From: Bacillota bacterium
GTDB lineage: Bacteria > Bacillota_E > JAJZYS01 > JAJYTV01
Direction of reading: 5' to 3'
Length of the DNA stretch: 64,000 bases
Assembly (NCBI GenBank): GCA_021845645.1
Contig: JAJZVM010000004.1
Location: forward strand, 62,001-126,000
Shown here in pieces: positions 39,975 through 48,305 of this stretch. The translations under genes were made by a program, and so were the position numbers. The stretch's first letter is position 1. The number at the start of each line of letters is the position of its first letter. The notes beneath the pieces are model-generated. The model did no database searches, was not told the origin of the DNA, and saw nothing but the letters and a program-made list of their open reading frames with translations.

Positions 39975-41465
39975 TCAGAAGAACGCGAAGGGCTCGTCGC
40001 CGAGATCTGCGATCACGGTCTTGGTCTCGAGGTAGCCGTCCAGGGCGTGCGGCCCCAGTTCGCGGCCGATGCCGCTCTGCTTGAAGCCGCCGAACGGCAG
40101 GGTCGGCGACAGGAGCTGGTAGGTGTTGAGCCAGACGGTGCCCGCTTCGAGTCCCTTGGCCATGCGCAGGGCGCGCCTCAAATCCCGCGTCCAGACGCCC
40201 GCCGCAAGGCCGTAGGCGCTGCGGTTCGCGATCGCCAGCGCATCGTCCTCGTCCCGGAAGGGGATCACCGCGGCCACCGGTCCGAAGATCTCCTCCTGGG
40301 CGATGCGCATGTCCGGCCGCACGTCGGCGAACACGGTCGGCTGCACGAAGTAGCCCGCGCCGAGCTCGGACAGCCGGGCGCCTCCGGTGACGAGGCGCGC
40401 TCCCTCCGCCGTGCCCGCCGCCACGTAGCCGAGCACCCGCTGCATCTGCCGTTCGGAGATGAGCGGGCCGATGTCCGAGGCGTAGTCGCTGCCCGGCCCG
40501 ACGCGCAGTCCCTGCACCCTGGCCTCGAGGGCTTCCAGGAAGCGCGGCAGCACGGTCTCCTGCACCAGGATGCGGCTGCCCGCCTGGCAGACCTGACCGG
40601 AATTCAGGTAGACGCCGAACAGGGCGCCCGAGACGGCGTGCTCGATCTCGACGTCGTCGAACACGATGTTCGGCGACTTGCCGCCGAGCTCGAGGGTCAC
40701 CCGCTTGATACCCTGGGCGCTCGCCGCCAGCACCTTCGCACCGGTTGCCGTCTCACCGGTGAGGGCGATCTTCGGAACGAGCGGATGGGCCACGAGCGCC
40801 TGACCGGCCGCATCGCCGCCCGGCAGCACGGCAAGCTCCCCGTCGGGCAGCCCCGCCTCCTGGGCGATGGCCGCGAGCACCAGGGCGGTGCGCGGCGTCT
40901 CGGGGGCCGGCTTGAGGATCGCGGCGCAGCCCGCCGCGAAGGCCGGAGCAAGCTTCCACGCCGGCATGAGGAGAGGGAAGTTCCAGGGGGTGATCAGTCC
41001 CGCGACCCCCACCGGCTGGCGCAGGGTAAAGGCGAGGTAGTCCCCCTGCGGTCCTGGGATGGAGAAGGGCAGCGTCTCGCCGTGCACCGACGGGACGAGT
41101 CCCGCGAAGTAGTCGAAGACGTCGGCCGCCATCGGGATCTCGAGCCATTGCGCCATGGAGCGGGGCATGCCGTTCTCCCGCACCATCTCCTCGGCGAGCT
41201 CGTCGGCATGCGCGCGAATCCCGTCCGCGACGCGATGCAGCACACGTCCCCGCTCGAGAGGGTCCATGCCGAGCCAGCGCCGTTCGCGCATCGCCCTCTG
41301 GCCCGCCTCCACCGCCCGATCCACGTCCTGCGCCGACGATTCGGCCGCCTGTGCGAACGCCTCGGCCGTCGCCGGATCCCGCTGCAGGTAGCCGCCGCCC
41401 GCCGCCGGCGAGAAGCTGCCATCGATGAACAGGATGCCTTCCCCGACCGCGAGTCTCTCAGCCAT
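39975..41465 (-). CDS. NAD(P)-dependent aldehyde dehydrogenase
   Basis: A 496-residue ALDH. Active-site elements are all present: PWNFPL (Asn162), the cofactor region, LELGGKSPN (Glu259) and the catalytic Cys293 in NSGQVCQAGSR. It belongs to the betaine/fatty aldehyde dehydrogenase-like class, whose substrates are broad. It overlaps the upstream alcohol dehydrogenase by 8 nt, so the pair can turn an alcohol to an acid via the aldehyde. Confidence 0.95.
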   Translation of the reverse strand: MAERLAVGEGILFIDGSFSPAAGGGYLQRDPATAEAFAQAAESSAQDVDRAVEAGQRAMRERRWLGMDPLERGRVLHRVADGIRAHADELAEEMVRENGMPRSMAQWLEIPMAADVFDYFAGLVPSVHGETLPFSIPGPQGDYLAFTLRQPVGVAGLITPWNFPLLMPAWKLAPAFAAGCAAILKPAPETPRTALVLAAIAQEAGLPDGELAVLPGGDAAGQALVAHPLVPKIALTGETATGAKVLAASAQGIKRVTLELGGKSPNIVFDDVEIEHAVSGALFGVYLNSGQVCQAGSRILVQETVLPRFLEALEARVQGLRVGPGSDYASDIGPLISERQMQRVLGYVAAGTAEGARLVTGGARLSELGAGYFVQPTVFADVRPDMRIAQEEIFGPVAAVIPFRDEDDALAIANRSAYGLAAGVWTRDLRRALRMAKGLEAGTVWLNTYQLLSPTLPFGGFKQSGIGRELGPHALDGYLETKTVIADLGDEPFAFF

Positions 41466-42588
41466 CCGACCCGGCCTCCCCCGTCCCGTCGAACATCACG
41501 ACGCCTCGCGCAAGCTCGCCTCTGCCCATGTCGGCGAAGGCCTCGTTGATCTCCTCGAGCCGGTAGCGCCTGCTGATGAGGGCGTCCAGATCGAGGCGGC
41601 CCGGCATGTAGAGGTCCAGGATGGCCGGGATGTCCTCGTCCGGCCGGGAGCGGCCGTACCAGCTGCCGGTGAGGATGCGCGAGGCCGAGGGGATCGCGAA
41701 GGCGTTCAGCGAGATCTCCTCGTCGGGCGCCGCGATCCCCACCACCACCGTCATGCCGGCCTTGCGCGTCATGGCATAGGCCGCCTCGATGGTCGCGGGC
41801 CTGCCTACCGCCTCGAAGGCGTAGTCGCTGCCGCGACCTCCGGTACACTCCAGCACAGGCGACACGATGTCGTCGGTGTCACGCGCGTCGACGACATCGG
41901 TCGCGCCGAACCGCCGTGCGAGCAGGAGCTTCTCCGGCACGCGGTCGATCGCGATGATCCGTGCGGCGCCGCGCAGCTTGGCCGCCTGGATCAGGCTGAG
42001 GCCGACGCCGCCGAGCCCGACGACCGCCACGCTGGTGCCGGGCATGACGTCGGCCGTGTGCACGACGGCGCCGTAGCCGGTCGTCACGGCACAGCCGACG
42101 AGCGCGGCGCGATCGAGCGGGACGTCCTTGCGGATCGGCACCACGGCCTGCTCCGCCACGACCGACAGCTCGGCGAAGCACGAGGTGCCGAGAAAGTGGT
42201 AGACCGGCGAGCCATGGTCCGAAAGCCGCATGCCGCCGCCGGGCAGCGAGCCCAGCAGCTGGATCTGAAACGCCTCCTCGCACATGTCGGGCCGCCCGAT
42301 GCCGCAGTAGTAGCAACGGCCGCAGCTCGGCACCCACGACAGCACGACATGGTCGCCGGGCCGGACCCGTGTCACGCCCTCCCCCACCGCCTCGATGACG
42401 CCTGCGCCCTCGTGGCCGAGCACGGCCGGCAGGGGGACCGGCAGGACCCCTTCGATGACGTGGAGGTCGCTATGGCAGACGCCGCTGGCCGCAAGGCGCA
42501 CCAGCACCTCGTGCGGCCCTGGCGGCGAGAGCGTGAGATCCCTGATCTCGAGGCGCTCGGCGTCCTCCGCCAGCACGGCCGCCTTCAT
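41458..42588 (-). CDS. Zinc-dependent alcohol dehydrogenase (class III/benzyl alcohol DH-like)
   Basis: A 376-residue MDR-superfamily enzyme. The catalytic zinc site is in SGVCHSDLHV and GHEGAGVIEAVGEGV; the structural zinc Cys are in CGRCYYCGIGRPDMC; the Rossmann motif is VVGLGGVGLSLIQAA. The class III-like long loop suggests activity on larger or aromatic/aliphatic primary alcohols. It starts 4 nt inside the SCP2 gene (ATGA overlap) and feeds the ALDH. Confidence 0.93.
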   Translation of the reverse strand: MKAAVLAEDAERLEIRDLTLSPPGPHEVLVRLAASGVCHSDLHVIEGVLPVPLPAVLGHEGAGVIEAVGEGVTRVRPGDHVVLSWVPSCGRCYYCGIGRPDMCEEAFQIQLLGSLPGGGMRLSDHGSPVYHFLGTSCFAELSVVAEQAVVPIRKDVPLDRAALVGCAVTTGYGAVVHTADVMPGTSVAVVGLGGVGLSLIQAAKLRGAARIIAIDRVPEKLLLARRFGATDVVDARDTDDIVSPVLECTGGRGSDYAFEAVGRPATIEAAYAMTRKAGMTVVVGIAAPDEEISLNAFAIPSASRILTGSWYGRSRPDEDIPAILDLYMPGRLDLDALISRRYRLEEINEAFADMGRGELARGVVMFDGTGEAGSDG

Positions 42589-43013
42589 GCCCCGGCGGTC
42601 CCCGCCTGCCGCTCCGCCATGAGCTCGGTGTAGGCCGCGTAGAGCGGCGGCATCATCGGCAGCAGCTTGAGCGCCTTGGCGATCGAGCCGCGCGCCTTGA
42701 CGATGCCGCGGCCCAGGGCCTGCGGCACGTCGAGCTTGCCGCTCCAGAACTGGTGTCCGACGTCGGCGGAGCACTCGAACGTGACGTCGGGAGAGGGCTC
42801 GGACGCGTCGAAGCGCATCGCCATCGGGTTCTCGCCCTCGCCTGGCGTGAGTCCGTCCATCGTCAGCACGAGATCGGGGTTGTGGTAGACGAACGAGACC
42901 ACCATGCCCGCGTCGTGCAACGCCTTGGCTGCCTGGCTCGAGGCGGCACGCTCCGCGAGGATGCCGAAGATCTCCACCATCTCGTCCCTGTCCCGATACG
43001 CCGCCATCTCCAT
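42585..43013 (-). CDS. SCP2 sterol-carrier domain protein
   Basis: A 142-residue single-domain SCP2-like lipid-binding protein. Residues 40-115 show the fold's strands and helices (GMVVSFVYHNPDLVLTMDG, then PDVTFECSADVGHQFWSGKLDVPQALGRGIVKARGS). Such proteins bind fatty acyl chains or sterol-like ligands. It leads the operon with ADH and ALDH, so it may present a hydrophobic alcohol or aldehyde to these enzymes. Confidence 0.85.
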   Translation of the reverse strand: MEMAAYRDRDEMVEIFGILAERAASSQAAKALHDAGMVVSFVYHNPDLVLTMDGLTPGEGENPMAMRFDASEPSPDVTFECSADVGHQFWSGKLDVPQALGRGIVKARGSIAKALKLLPMMPPLYAAYTELMAERQAGTAGA

Positions 43014-43131
43014 CCCTCCGTGCCATCCGCATCCGAAGTCTACCGGCGGAACTTCGCGGCAGTCCCTGCGATTCCTATTTACCGTGGCGGGTGTGGCTCA
43101 TCCTCGCCGGGACGCACCTCTGGCGACCCTG

Positions 43132-44760
43132 TCAGATGGCCATGCGGCGCAGCTCCTCGAGTCGATCGAGATGGGCCTGCCGCGCACAGGACGCGACCTG
43201 CCGCGCGATCTCGTCCTGCGACCAGCCGAGCAGCGGCGCGAGGCGCTCAGCTACCGGCCGCAGGACGGCGAGGGGCTCCGGGAAGCCGCCGAACCAGAGG
43301 AGTCCCGTACGCCGGACCAGGAGGTCCGCGAGGTCGAACACCTCCTCGCGCTCCGCCGCCCAGTCCACCTCGCCCCAGACGAGCCCAAGCCCCTCCCGGA
43401 CCGGTGCAAGGCCGTCAGGCCGGCCCGAGGCGTAGCGCAGCACCTCTCTCGCCGACGGTCCGTGCCGCTCCACGAGTTCCGCGGCCTGCAGCTGCATGAG
43501 GTGGTAGTCGGCCGTGAGTTCCCGCACGCAGGTCTCAGGGTCGAACGGCGGCCCGGTTGTCGCGTGCGGCACTGCCTGCAGGCCGATGCCCGCCTGCGCA
43601 AGCAGCCGCAGGGTGTCGGCGGCCACGCTGCGAAAGCCGGTGAGCTTGCCGCCGCGCACGCTGATCAGCCCGTCAGGGCGCACCTCGATCGACCTGCGCC
43701 GGGAGAGCTCGCGCGTGTTCGCCTGTCCCAGGCGTGCGACGAGGGGACGCACGCCCGCCCAGACGGCCAGGAGGTCCCTGGCCGAGAGATCCGCGCCGGG
43801 AAAGGCTGACCGCACCACGGAGAACAGGTAGCGCACGTCCTCTTCGGGCACGTCGGGCTGGGCGGGATCGCCCTGGCACAGGCGGTCCGTGGTGCCCACG
43901 TAGGTCACGCGGCCGCGCGGGACCGCGAAGGTGTTGCCGCCGTCCGGCGCGCTGAGGGCCACCGCCTGCCGCAGCGGCAGGCGCTCGCGCGCGAAGACGA
44001 GATGGCAGCCGCGCCCGAACGCGACCGGCATGCCGCCAGGGTCGACCTCGCCCGCCCAAGGGCCGGCCGCGTTCACCGCGGCCTGCACGCGCACCGTCTG
44101 GCGCCGGCCGCTCTCGCCGTCCTCGAGCTCCACCGTCCCGCCCTGCCGCGTCAGGTCAAGGGCCGTGGCCCGGACGCGGCTCAGCGCGACGGCCCCCGCG
44201 TCGCGCGCCGCCTGCACCACCGTATAGACAAGCCGGGCGTCGTCCGTGCGGGCTTCGAAGTAGGCGACGCCGCCCGCGAGGTCCGGGCGCGCGAGGCCGC
44301 CCTCCAGCGTCAGCACGCCGTCCGGTCCCAGCAGCCGCCTGCGGTGTCTCGGCTCGACCCCCGTGAGCCGGTCGTAGAGCCAGACGCCTGCGCCGAGCGC
44401 CCATAGCGGCATGCCGCGCCGGCGATAGACGGGGATGAGGAACGGCAGCGGCTGCACGAGGTGCGGCCACAGCCGCTCCAGCACCTCGCGCTCGCGTCCC
44501 ACCTCCCGCACCAGGCCCACTTCCCCGCGCGGCAGGTAGCGCAGGCCGCCGTGGACCAGCTTGGACGACCGCGACGAGGTGCCGCCCGCCCAGTCGCGGG
44601 CCTCGACGAGCAGCGTTCTTACGCCGTGCAGCGCTGCCTGCCAGGCGATGCCGGCGCCCGTGATGCCGCCGCCGATCACGATCAGGTCGATGCCGGCGCT
44701 CCCGATTGCCGCCCAGTCCTGACGCCGCCGCGTGCGCCAGAGGGCCTCCGCCGCCGGCAT
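43132..44760 (-). CDS. FAD-dependent glycerol-3-phosphate dehydrogenase family protein (GlpD/GlpA-like)
   Basis: A 542-residue flavoprotein, membrane-associated in the family. It has the dinucleotide motif IGGGITGAGIAWQAALHG and GTSSRSSKLVHGGLRYL as in GlpD, then NAAGPWAGEVDP, the substrate region RPLVARLG and RGGKLTGFRS, and a C-terminal helical domain. The start ATG overlaps the stop of the upstream AGPS-like gene (TGATG). It would convert glycerol-3-phosphate (or an sn-glycerol phosphate derivative) to dihydroxyacetone phosphate, the substrate or product of AGPS-type enzymes. Confidence 0.92.
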   Translation of the reverse strand: MPAAEALWRTRRRQDWAAIGSAGIDLIVIGGGITGAGIAWQAALHGVRTLLVEARDWAGGTSSRSSKLVHGGLRYLPRGEVGLVREVGREREVLERLWPHLVQPLPFLIPVYRRRGMPLWALGAGVWLYDRLTGVEPRHRRRLLGPDGVLTLEGGLARPDLAGGVAYFEARTDDARLVYTVVQAARDAGAVALSRVRATALDLTRQGGTVELEDGESGRRQTVRVQAAVNAAGPWAGEVDPGGMPVAFGRGCHLVFARERLPLRQAVALSAPDGGNTFAVPRGRVTYVGTTDRLCQGDPAQPDVPEEDVRYLFSVVRSAFPGADLSARDLLAVWAGVRPLVARLGQANTRELSRRRSIEVRPDGLISVRGGKLTGFRSVAADTLRLLAQAGIGLQAVPHATTGPPFDPETCVRELTADYHLMQLQAAELVERHGPSAREVLRYASGRPDGLAPVREGLGLVWGEVDWAAEREEVFDLADLLVRRTGLLWFGGFPEPLAVLRPVAERLAPLLGWSQDEIARQVASCARQAHLDRLEELRRMAI

Positions 44761-46157
44761 CAGTCGGGCCAGAGGACCCCGGGGTTCAGGAGGTGCCCGG
44801 GATCCATGACCGACCGCAGCGCCTGCAGTAGCCCGATCTCTTCCCTGCGCTCGTGCCAGGTCCAGTCCTTGCGCATCCTCCCGACGCCGTGATGGTGGCC
44901 GACGCTGGCTCCAGCCGCCGCAGCGGCGCCCAGCAGCCTATCCCAGATGCGGCGCTGCAGTTCGCCCGCATCGCCGTCCGGCCGCGGCACAGCGCCCACC
45001 GTGAAGTAGAGGCTCGCGCCGCTCGCCTCGGCGTGGGCCGCGTGGCCGAACGCCGCCACCACCTCCGGTACGCTGCGCATCGCCTCGATGCCCGCCTCGT
45101 AGACAGCCGCGAGGTCAGGCCAGACAGCGCCGCACTCGATCGTGTCGACCAGCACGCCCGCAGAGAGGTAGCGGTCCCACGCCGAGACGTCGTTGCGGGC
45201 GGCGAGCCAGTGGCGCCCGATCTCCTCGCCGAGCGGCGTCGCGCCGCACTCGGTGGCGATGCGGTCTGCGGCAGCCGCACCGCCGGCCGCCACCTCCGCC
45301 GCGCCGAGGCAGGAACAGAGCAGCAGGGCGCCTGCCCCTGCCTGCGGCAGGAGCTGCGGAAAGCTGTGCAGGGCATCATCCCGGTCGTAGAGCCGGATGA
45401 CCCCGAGCGGCAGTCCCGTCCGCGTCAGCCGGCGCATGGCCTCGATGCCGGCAAAGACTCCTGCGAAGGCGTAGCTGCGCAGCACCTCCGCCTCGGGCAG
45501 GGGCCACGCGCTGAGCGTGACCGACGTGATGACGCCCAGGGTGCCCTCAGCTCCAACGAGCAGCGGCCAGGCCTCGGGACCCAGCGAGCGGCGCGGCGCG
45601 CGCCCGAGGCGCAGGCGCTCGCCGCCGGCTGTGACCATCTCGACGCTCGCGATCATCTGCTCGATGTTGCCGTAGCGGGTCGAGTACTGGCCGCTGCTGC
45701 GCGTCGCGACGAGTCCGCCGAGGCTTGCGAGGGCGATCGACTGCGGGTAGTGGCCCAAGGTCAGCCCCTCGGCCGCCAGCCGCTCCTCGAGTTTGCCGAG
45801 CAGGCAGCCCGCCTGCGCGGTGACGAGGCCGCTCTCGCGGTCCACAGGGCCGATCGCGTCAAGCCCGCGCACGTCGAGGACGATGTCGGTAGGCGCCGCC
45901 TCGATCCCGCCGACCACCCCCGAGCCGCCGCCGCGCACCACGACGTGCAGAGCGCGCGCTCCCGCAAAGCGCATCAGCGCCGCAACGTCCTCGGGCGTCT
46001 CGGCCCGCAGCACGGCGGCCGGCAGCGCGAGCGACTCGCCACGCAAGGACCGCATCTGGCGCACGGGGCTCAGGTCTCCCGCGACCTCGGCCCGTGCCTG
46101 CCGCCCCAGTGCCGCACGCCGGCCAAAGAGGTCCACCAGTTCCTGCGTCCACTCCAC
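44760..46157 (-). CDS. FAD-linked oxidase, alkyl-DHAP-synthase-like (AGPS/GlcD family)
   Basis: A 465-residue FAD-binding (PCMH/VAO-type) protein. The FAD domain has VVVRGGGSGVVGG, ASLGGLVATRSSGQYSTRYGNIEQMI and GAEGTLGVIT. The C-terminus has the triple-His motif GHHHGVGRMR, the active-site motif of alkyl-dihydroxyacetonephosphate synthase. Ether-lipid enzymes of this kind are rare in ordinary Bacillota. GTG 46157 with GGAGG 10 nt upstream. It pairs with a GlpD-like enzyme and is governed by a YhfZ-type regulator; a glycolate/lactate oxidase-like role is the main alternative. Confidence 0.85.
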   Translation of the reverse strand: MEWTQELVDLFGRRAALGRQARAEVAGDLSPVRQMRSLRGESLALPAAVLRAETPEDVAALMRFAGARALHVVVRGGGSGVVGGIEAAPTDIVLDVRGLDAIGPVDRESGLVTAQAGCLLGKLEERLAAEGLTLGHYPQSIALASLGGLVATRSSGQYSTRYGNIEQMIASVEMVTAGGERLRLGRAPRRSLGPEAWPLLVGAEGTLGVITSVTLSAWPLPEAEVLRSYAFAGVFAGIEAMRRLTRTGLPLGVIRLYDRDDALHSFPQLLPQAGAGALLLCSCLGAAEVAAGGAAAADRIATECGATPLGEEIGRHWLAARNDVSAWDRYLSAGVLVDTIECGAVWPDLAAVYEAGIEAMRSVPEVVAAFGHAAHAEASGASLYFTVGAVPRPDGDAGELQRRIWDRLLGAAAAAGASVGHHHGVGRMRKDWTWHERREEIGLLQALRSVMDPGHLLNPGVLWPD

Positions 46158-46174
46158 GGCACTACCGCCTCCTT

Positions 46175-46194
46175 GTGTACAGAATATTGTACAC
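46175..46194. promoter_or_regulatory. Perfect palindrome GTGTACA-N6-TGTACAC in front of the AGPS/GlpD operon
   Basis: A 20-bp element with a perfect 7-bp inverted repeat and GAATAT in the middle, 17 nt upstream of the AGPS-like GTG. It overlaps the Shine-Dalgarno region boundary, so repressor binding here would block the AGPS-GlpD transcript. The regulator gene lies 88 nt upstream in the same direction. Confidence 0.7.
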
Positions 46195-46281
46195 TCTGGG
46201 CGGCGTATACCTGCCGGGTGGGCTGATCGCGACGGGAGGGGCCCACGCCGACCGGCGCCGGCGCAAGCATCCTTTGGTCCG

Positions 46282-47190
46282 CTACTCGCTCGGCTCGCGG
46301 GCTCCGGACAAGACCTCGCCCTGGACGGCCGCGATCGCCTCGGCCGAGAGGGCGTGACGCAGCAGGGCGCGTGCGGCCCTGTCGCCGCGGCGCAGCAGCA
46401 GCACGGCCCGGTCGGCGCCTGCGGGAAGCTCAGATCCAAGCGGCAGCAGGTGCAGGCCCTCGTGTGCGGGCAGTACGTCCTGTGGCCAGACGACCGCATC
46501 CACCTCGCCGTTCGCCACCGCCGCCTGCATGCGCAGATAGGGGAGTTCGACGAACTCCACCTCCACACCCGACGGCGTCAGCAGCCGGGGAAGGCGGGAC
46601 TGGTCGGTCGACGCCGGGTCGGTACCGATGCGCAGGCGCGCCGGCCACGTCTGGAAGTCGTGCCGCACGAGCCAGCCCTGGCCTGCGGCGTAGCTCTCCG
46701 GGCCGAGCCGCAGCAGCGCCTCGCACTCGCACCCTGCCGCGTCGGCCTCCTCCGCGGCCAGAGCCGAGACGACGGCCATGTCCGCCCGGCCGGCCCTGAG
46801 CGCCTCGATGCGGCTGCGGGCGCCGCGCATGTACGCGAGGCTGTGATCGACGGGACTTTGGCGCAGGAGCTCCGCGATGGCCGTGGCCAGGCCCATCACG
46901 CGGCGGGAGTAGGGGAAGGGCAGGAGCAGCATCAGGCCCCGCCGGCCAGCCGCGGCCCACAGTCCCGCAGGGTCGCACGCCACGAGCCGGCTCGCCGACG
47001 CTCCGCGCGCGTCGGTGAGGAGACCTGCCTCGGCACGCAGCAGATCGAGGGCCGCCTGGACCGTTCCGCGGCCGACGCCGAACCGCGCGGACAGCTGCGC
47101 GATGCTCGGGATCTCCTCTCCAGGAGCTATCTCCAGCAGCAGGGTCGCAAGCTCCTGCGTCACTTGGCCGCGCTTGAGCAGGTAGCCCAG
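46282..47190 (-). CDS. YhfZ-type transcriptional regulator (GntR-like HTH plus YhfZ ligand domain)
   Basis: A 302-residue regulator. The N-terminal helix-turn-helix is ELATLLLEIAPGEEIPSIAQLSARFGVGRGTVQAALDLLRAEAG. The C-terminal domain is a periplasmic-binding-protein-like ligand domain with FPYSRRVMGLATAIAELL, AYMRGARSRIEALRAGRADMAVVSALAAEEA and a C-terminal LSGAREPSE close to the GEQEPS end of E. coli YhfZ. No ATG, GTG or TTG lies at the right distance: a strong GGAAGGAGG (47200-47208) is followed after 9 nt by an in-frame CTG at 47190, giving the same length as YhfZ. GTG starts in the open frame further upstream, up to 47427, are possible. Predicted to bind GTGTACA dyads at 46175. Confidence 0.75.
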   Translation of the reverse strand: MGYLLKRGQVTQELATLLLEIAPGEEIPSIAQLSARFGVGRGTVQAALDLLRAEAGLLTDARGASASRLVACDPAGLWAAAGRRGLMLLLPFPYSRRVMGLATAIAELLRQSPVDHSLAYMRGARSRIEALRAGRADMAVVSALAAEEADAAGCECEALLRLGPESYAAGQGWLVRHDFQTWPARLRIGTDPASTDQSRLPRLLTPSGVEVEFVELPYLRMQAAVANGEVDAVVWPQDVLPAHEGLHLLPLGSELPAGADRAVLLLRRGDRAARALLRHALSAEAIAAVQGEVLSGAREPSE

Positions 47191-47305
47191 GTCGTGATGC
47201 CTCCTTCCGGCAGGGCATTCGGCCAAGGCGGCCGGCACTCCTGTCGTCCCGCCGGCCGCGCAAACCGCGGCGATCTTGCCGCACCGCAAGGAAACGGAGA
47301 CCCGT

Positions 47306-48103
47306 GTGGCCAATCCTCTTCCAGGAATCTGCCAAGACGGAACTGCGAAGGAGTTCCTGCGGTTGTCGTTCAGCGTCATCGTGCCGACGACCCGTCCCGA
47401 CCTTCTGCCGCGGGCCCTGCGCTCCATCGCCGACCAGCGCGTGCCGCCCGGCGAGGTGCTGGTGCTGCATGACGGCGGGCCGCCCCTCGACCTGGGTGCC
47501 TGGCCCTTTCCGCTGCGCAGCTACGGCATCATGCCCCGTCTGGGCCCCGCGCTGGCGCGCAACGTGCTGGCTGCGACGGCCAGGGAGGACCGGCTCGCCT
47601 TCCTGGACGACGACGACGTCTGGCTGCCAGACCATCTTGCCCGCCTGGGCGGGGCCGACGCGGCGGGCCTCGCGTTCACCGATGCCTGGCTCCACCACGA
47701 CGTCGAGGGCTGGACGCGCCTCTTTGCCTTCAGCTTCACGCCGGAGCTCCTGCGCAGGACGAACCCCATCATCCTGTCGACGGTCGGCCTCGGCCGCGCC
47801 GCCTTCTGGCAGGTCGGCGGATTCGACGCGTCGCTCGCCCGCTACGAGGCCTGGGACCTCTTCCTCCGCCTGCAGGCGGCCGGCACCCGTCTGCAGCGGA
47901 TCGCGGGCCCGGACGTCCACTACCACTATTCCCGCCGTTCGCTCACGGCGGACGACGCGGCCATGGCGCAGGCGTTCTCGGCCTTCTGTCAGAGGCACGG
48001 CCTACTCCTTGGGCGCAAGAGCTTTGCGAGCATGCTCGACGATCCCGAGCTCCAGACTGTCCGCCTGGAAGACGCGGGCGGCGCAGCCACGGAAACGGAG
48101 TGA
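47306..48103 (+). CDS. Family 2 glycosyltransferase
   Basis: A 265-residue GT-A-fold enzyme, smaller than most. FSVIVPTTRPDLLPRALRSIADQ opens the nucleotide-sugar domain, AFLDDDDVWLPDHLARL carries the DxD-like metal motif, and VGGFDASLARYEAWDLFLRL the acceptor-side aspartate region. GTG 47306 with GGAG upstream is chosen; the frame extends to 47276 without a better start. It is divergent from the YhfZ-type regulator and is followed about 200 bp later by the HExxH protein. The acceptor is unknown. Confidence 0.82.
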   Translation: MANPLPGICQDGTAKEFLRLSFSVIVPTTRPDLLPRALRSIADQRVPPGEVLVLHDGGPPLDLGAWPFPLRSYGIMPRLGPALARNVLAATAREDRLAFLDDDDVWLPDHLARLGGADAAGLAFTDAWLHHDVEGWTRLFAFSFTPELLRRTNPIILSTVGLGRAAFWQVGGFDASLARYEAWDLFLRLQAAGTRLQRIAGPDVHYHYSRRSLTADDAAMAQAFSAFCQRHGLLLGRKSFASMLDDPELQTVRLEDAGGAATETE

Positions 48104-48305
48104 TCTCCTTGAGCTCGCGGTCCCTGCGGAGGATCGCACCGCTGGCGCTCGTGACGGCCCCGCGGCAGCTTGCGTTTCCGACCATCGGCCGGGTCAGGCC
48201 CTGCGGCTGGCCCGGCGTCACGCGTATCCTTCGCCGCACGGCCGCCTCGCCGGGCGGTCGGCCGTCACGGGCCAAGCCGCGGGCCAGGCGGAACGGGGGG
48301 CGCAT
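48104..48305 (+). other. Intergenic between GT2 and HExxH gene
   Basis: About 200 bp with no supported gene. No strong promoter motif is visible in GC-rich DNA, so the two genes may be co-transcribed. Confidence 0.35.

Noticed and set aside
47190..47427. The YhfZ-type regulator extended upstream to 47427
   Set aside because: The extension lacks similarity to the family and a good Shine-Dalgarno lies at 47200-47208; the extension also crosses the divergent GT2 start.
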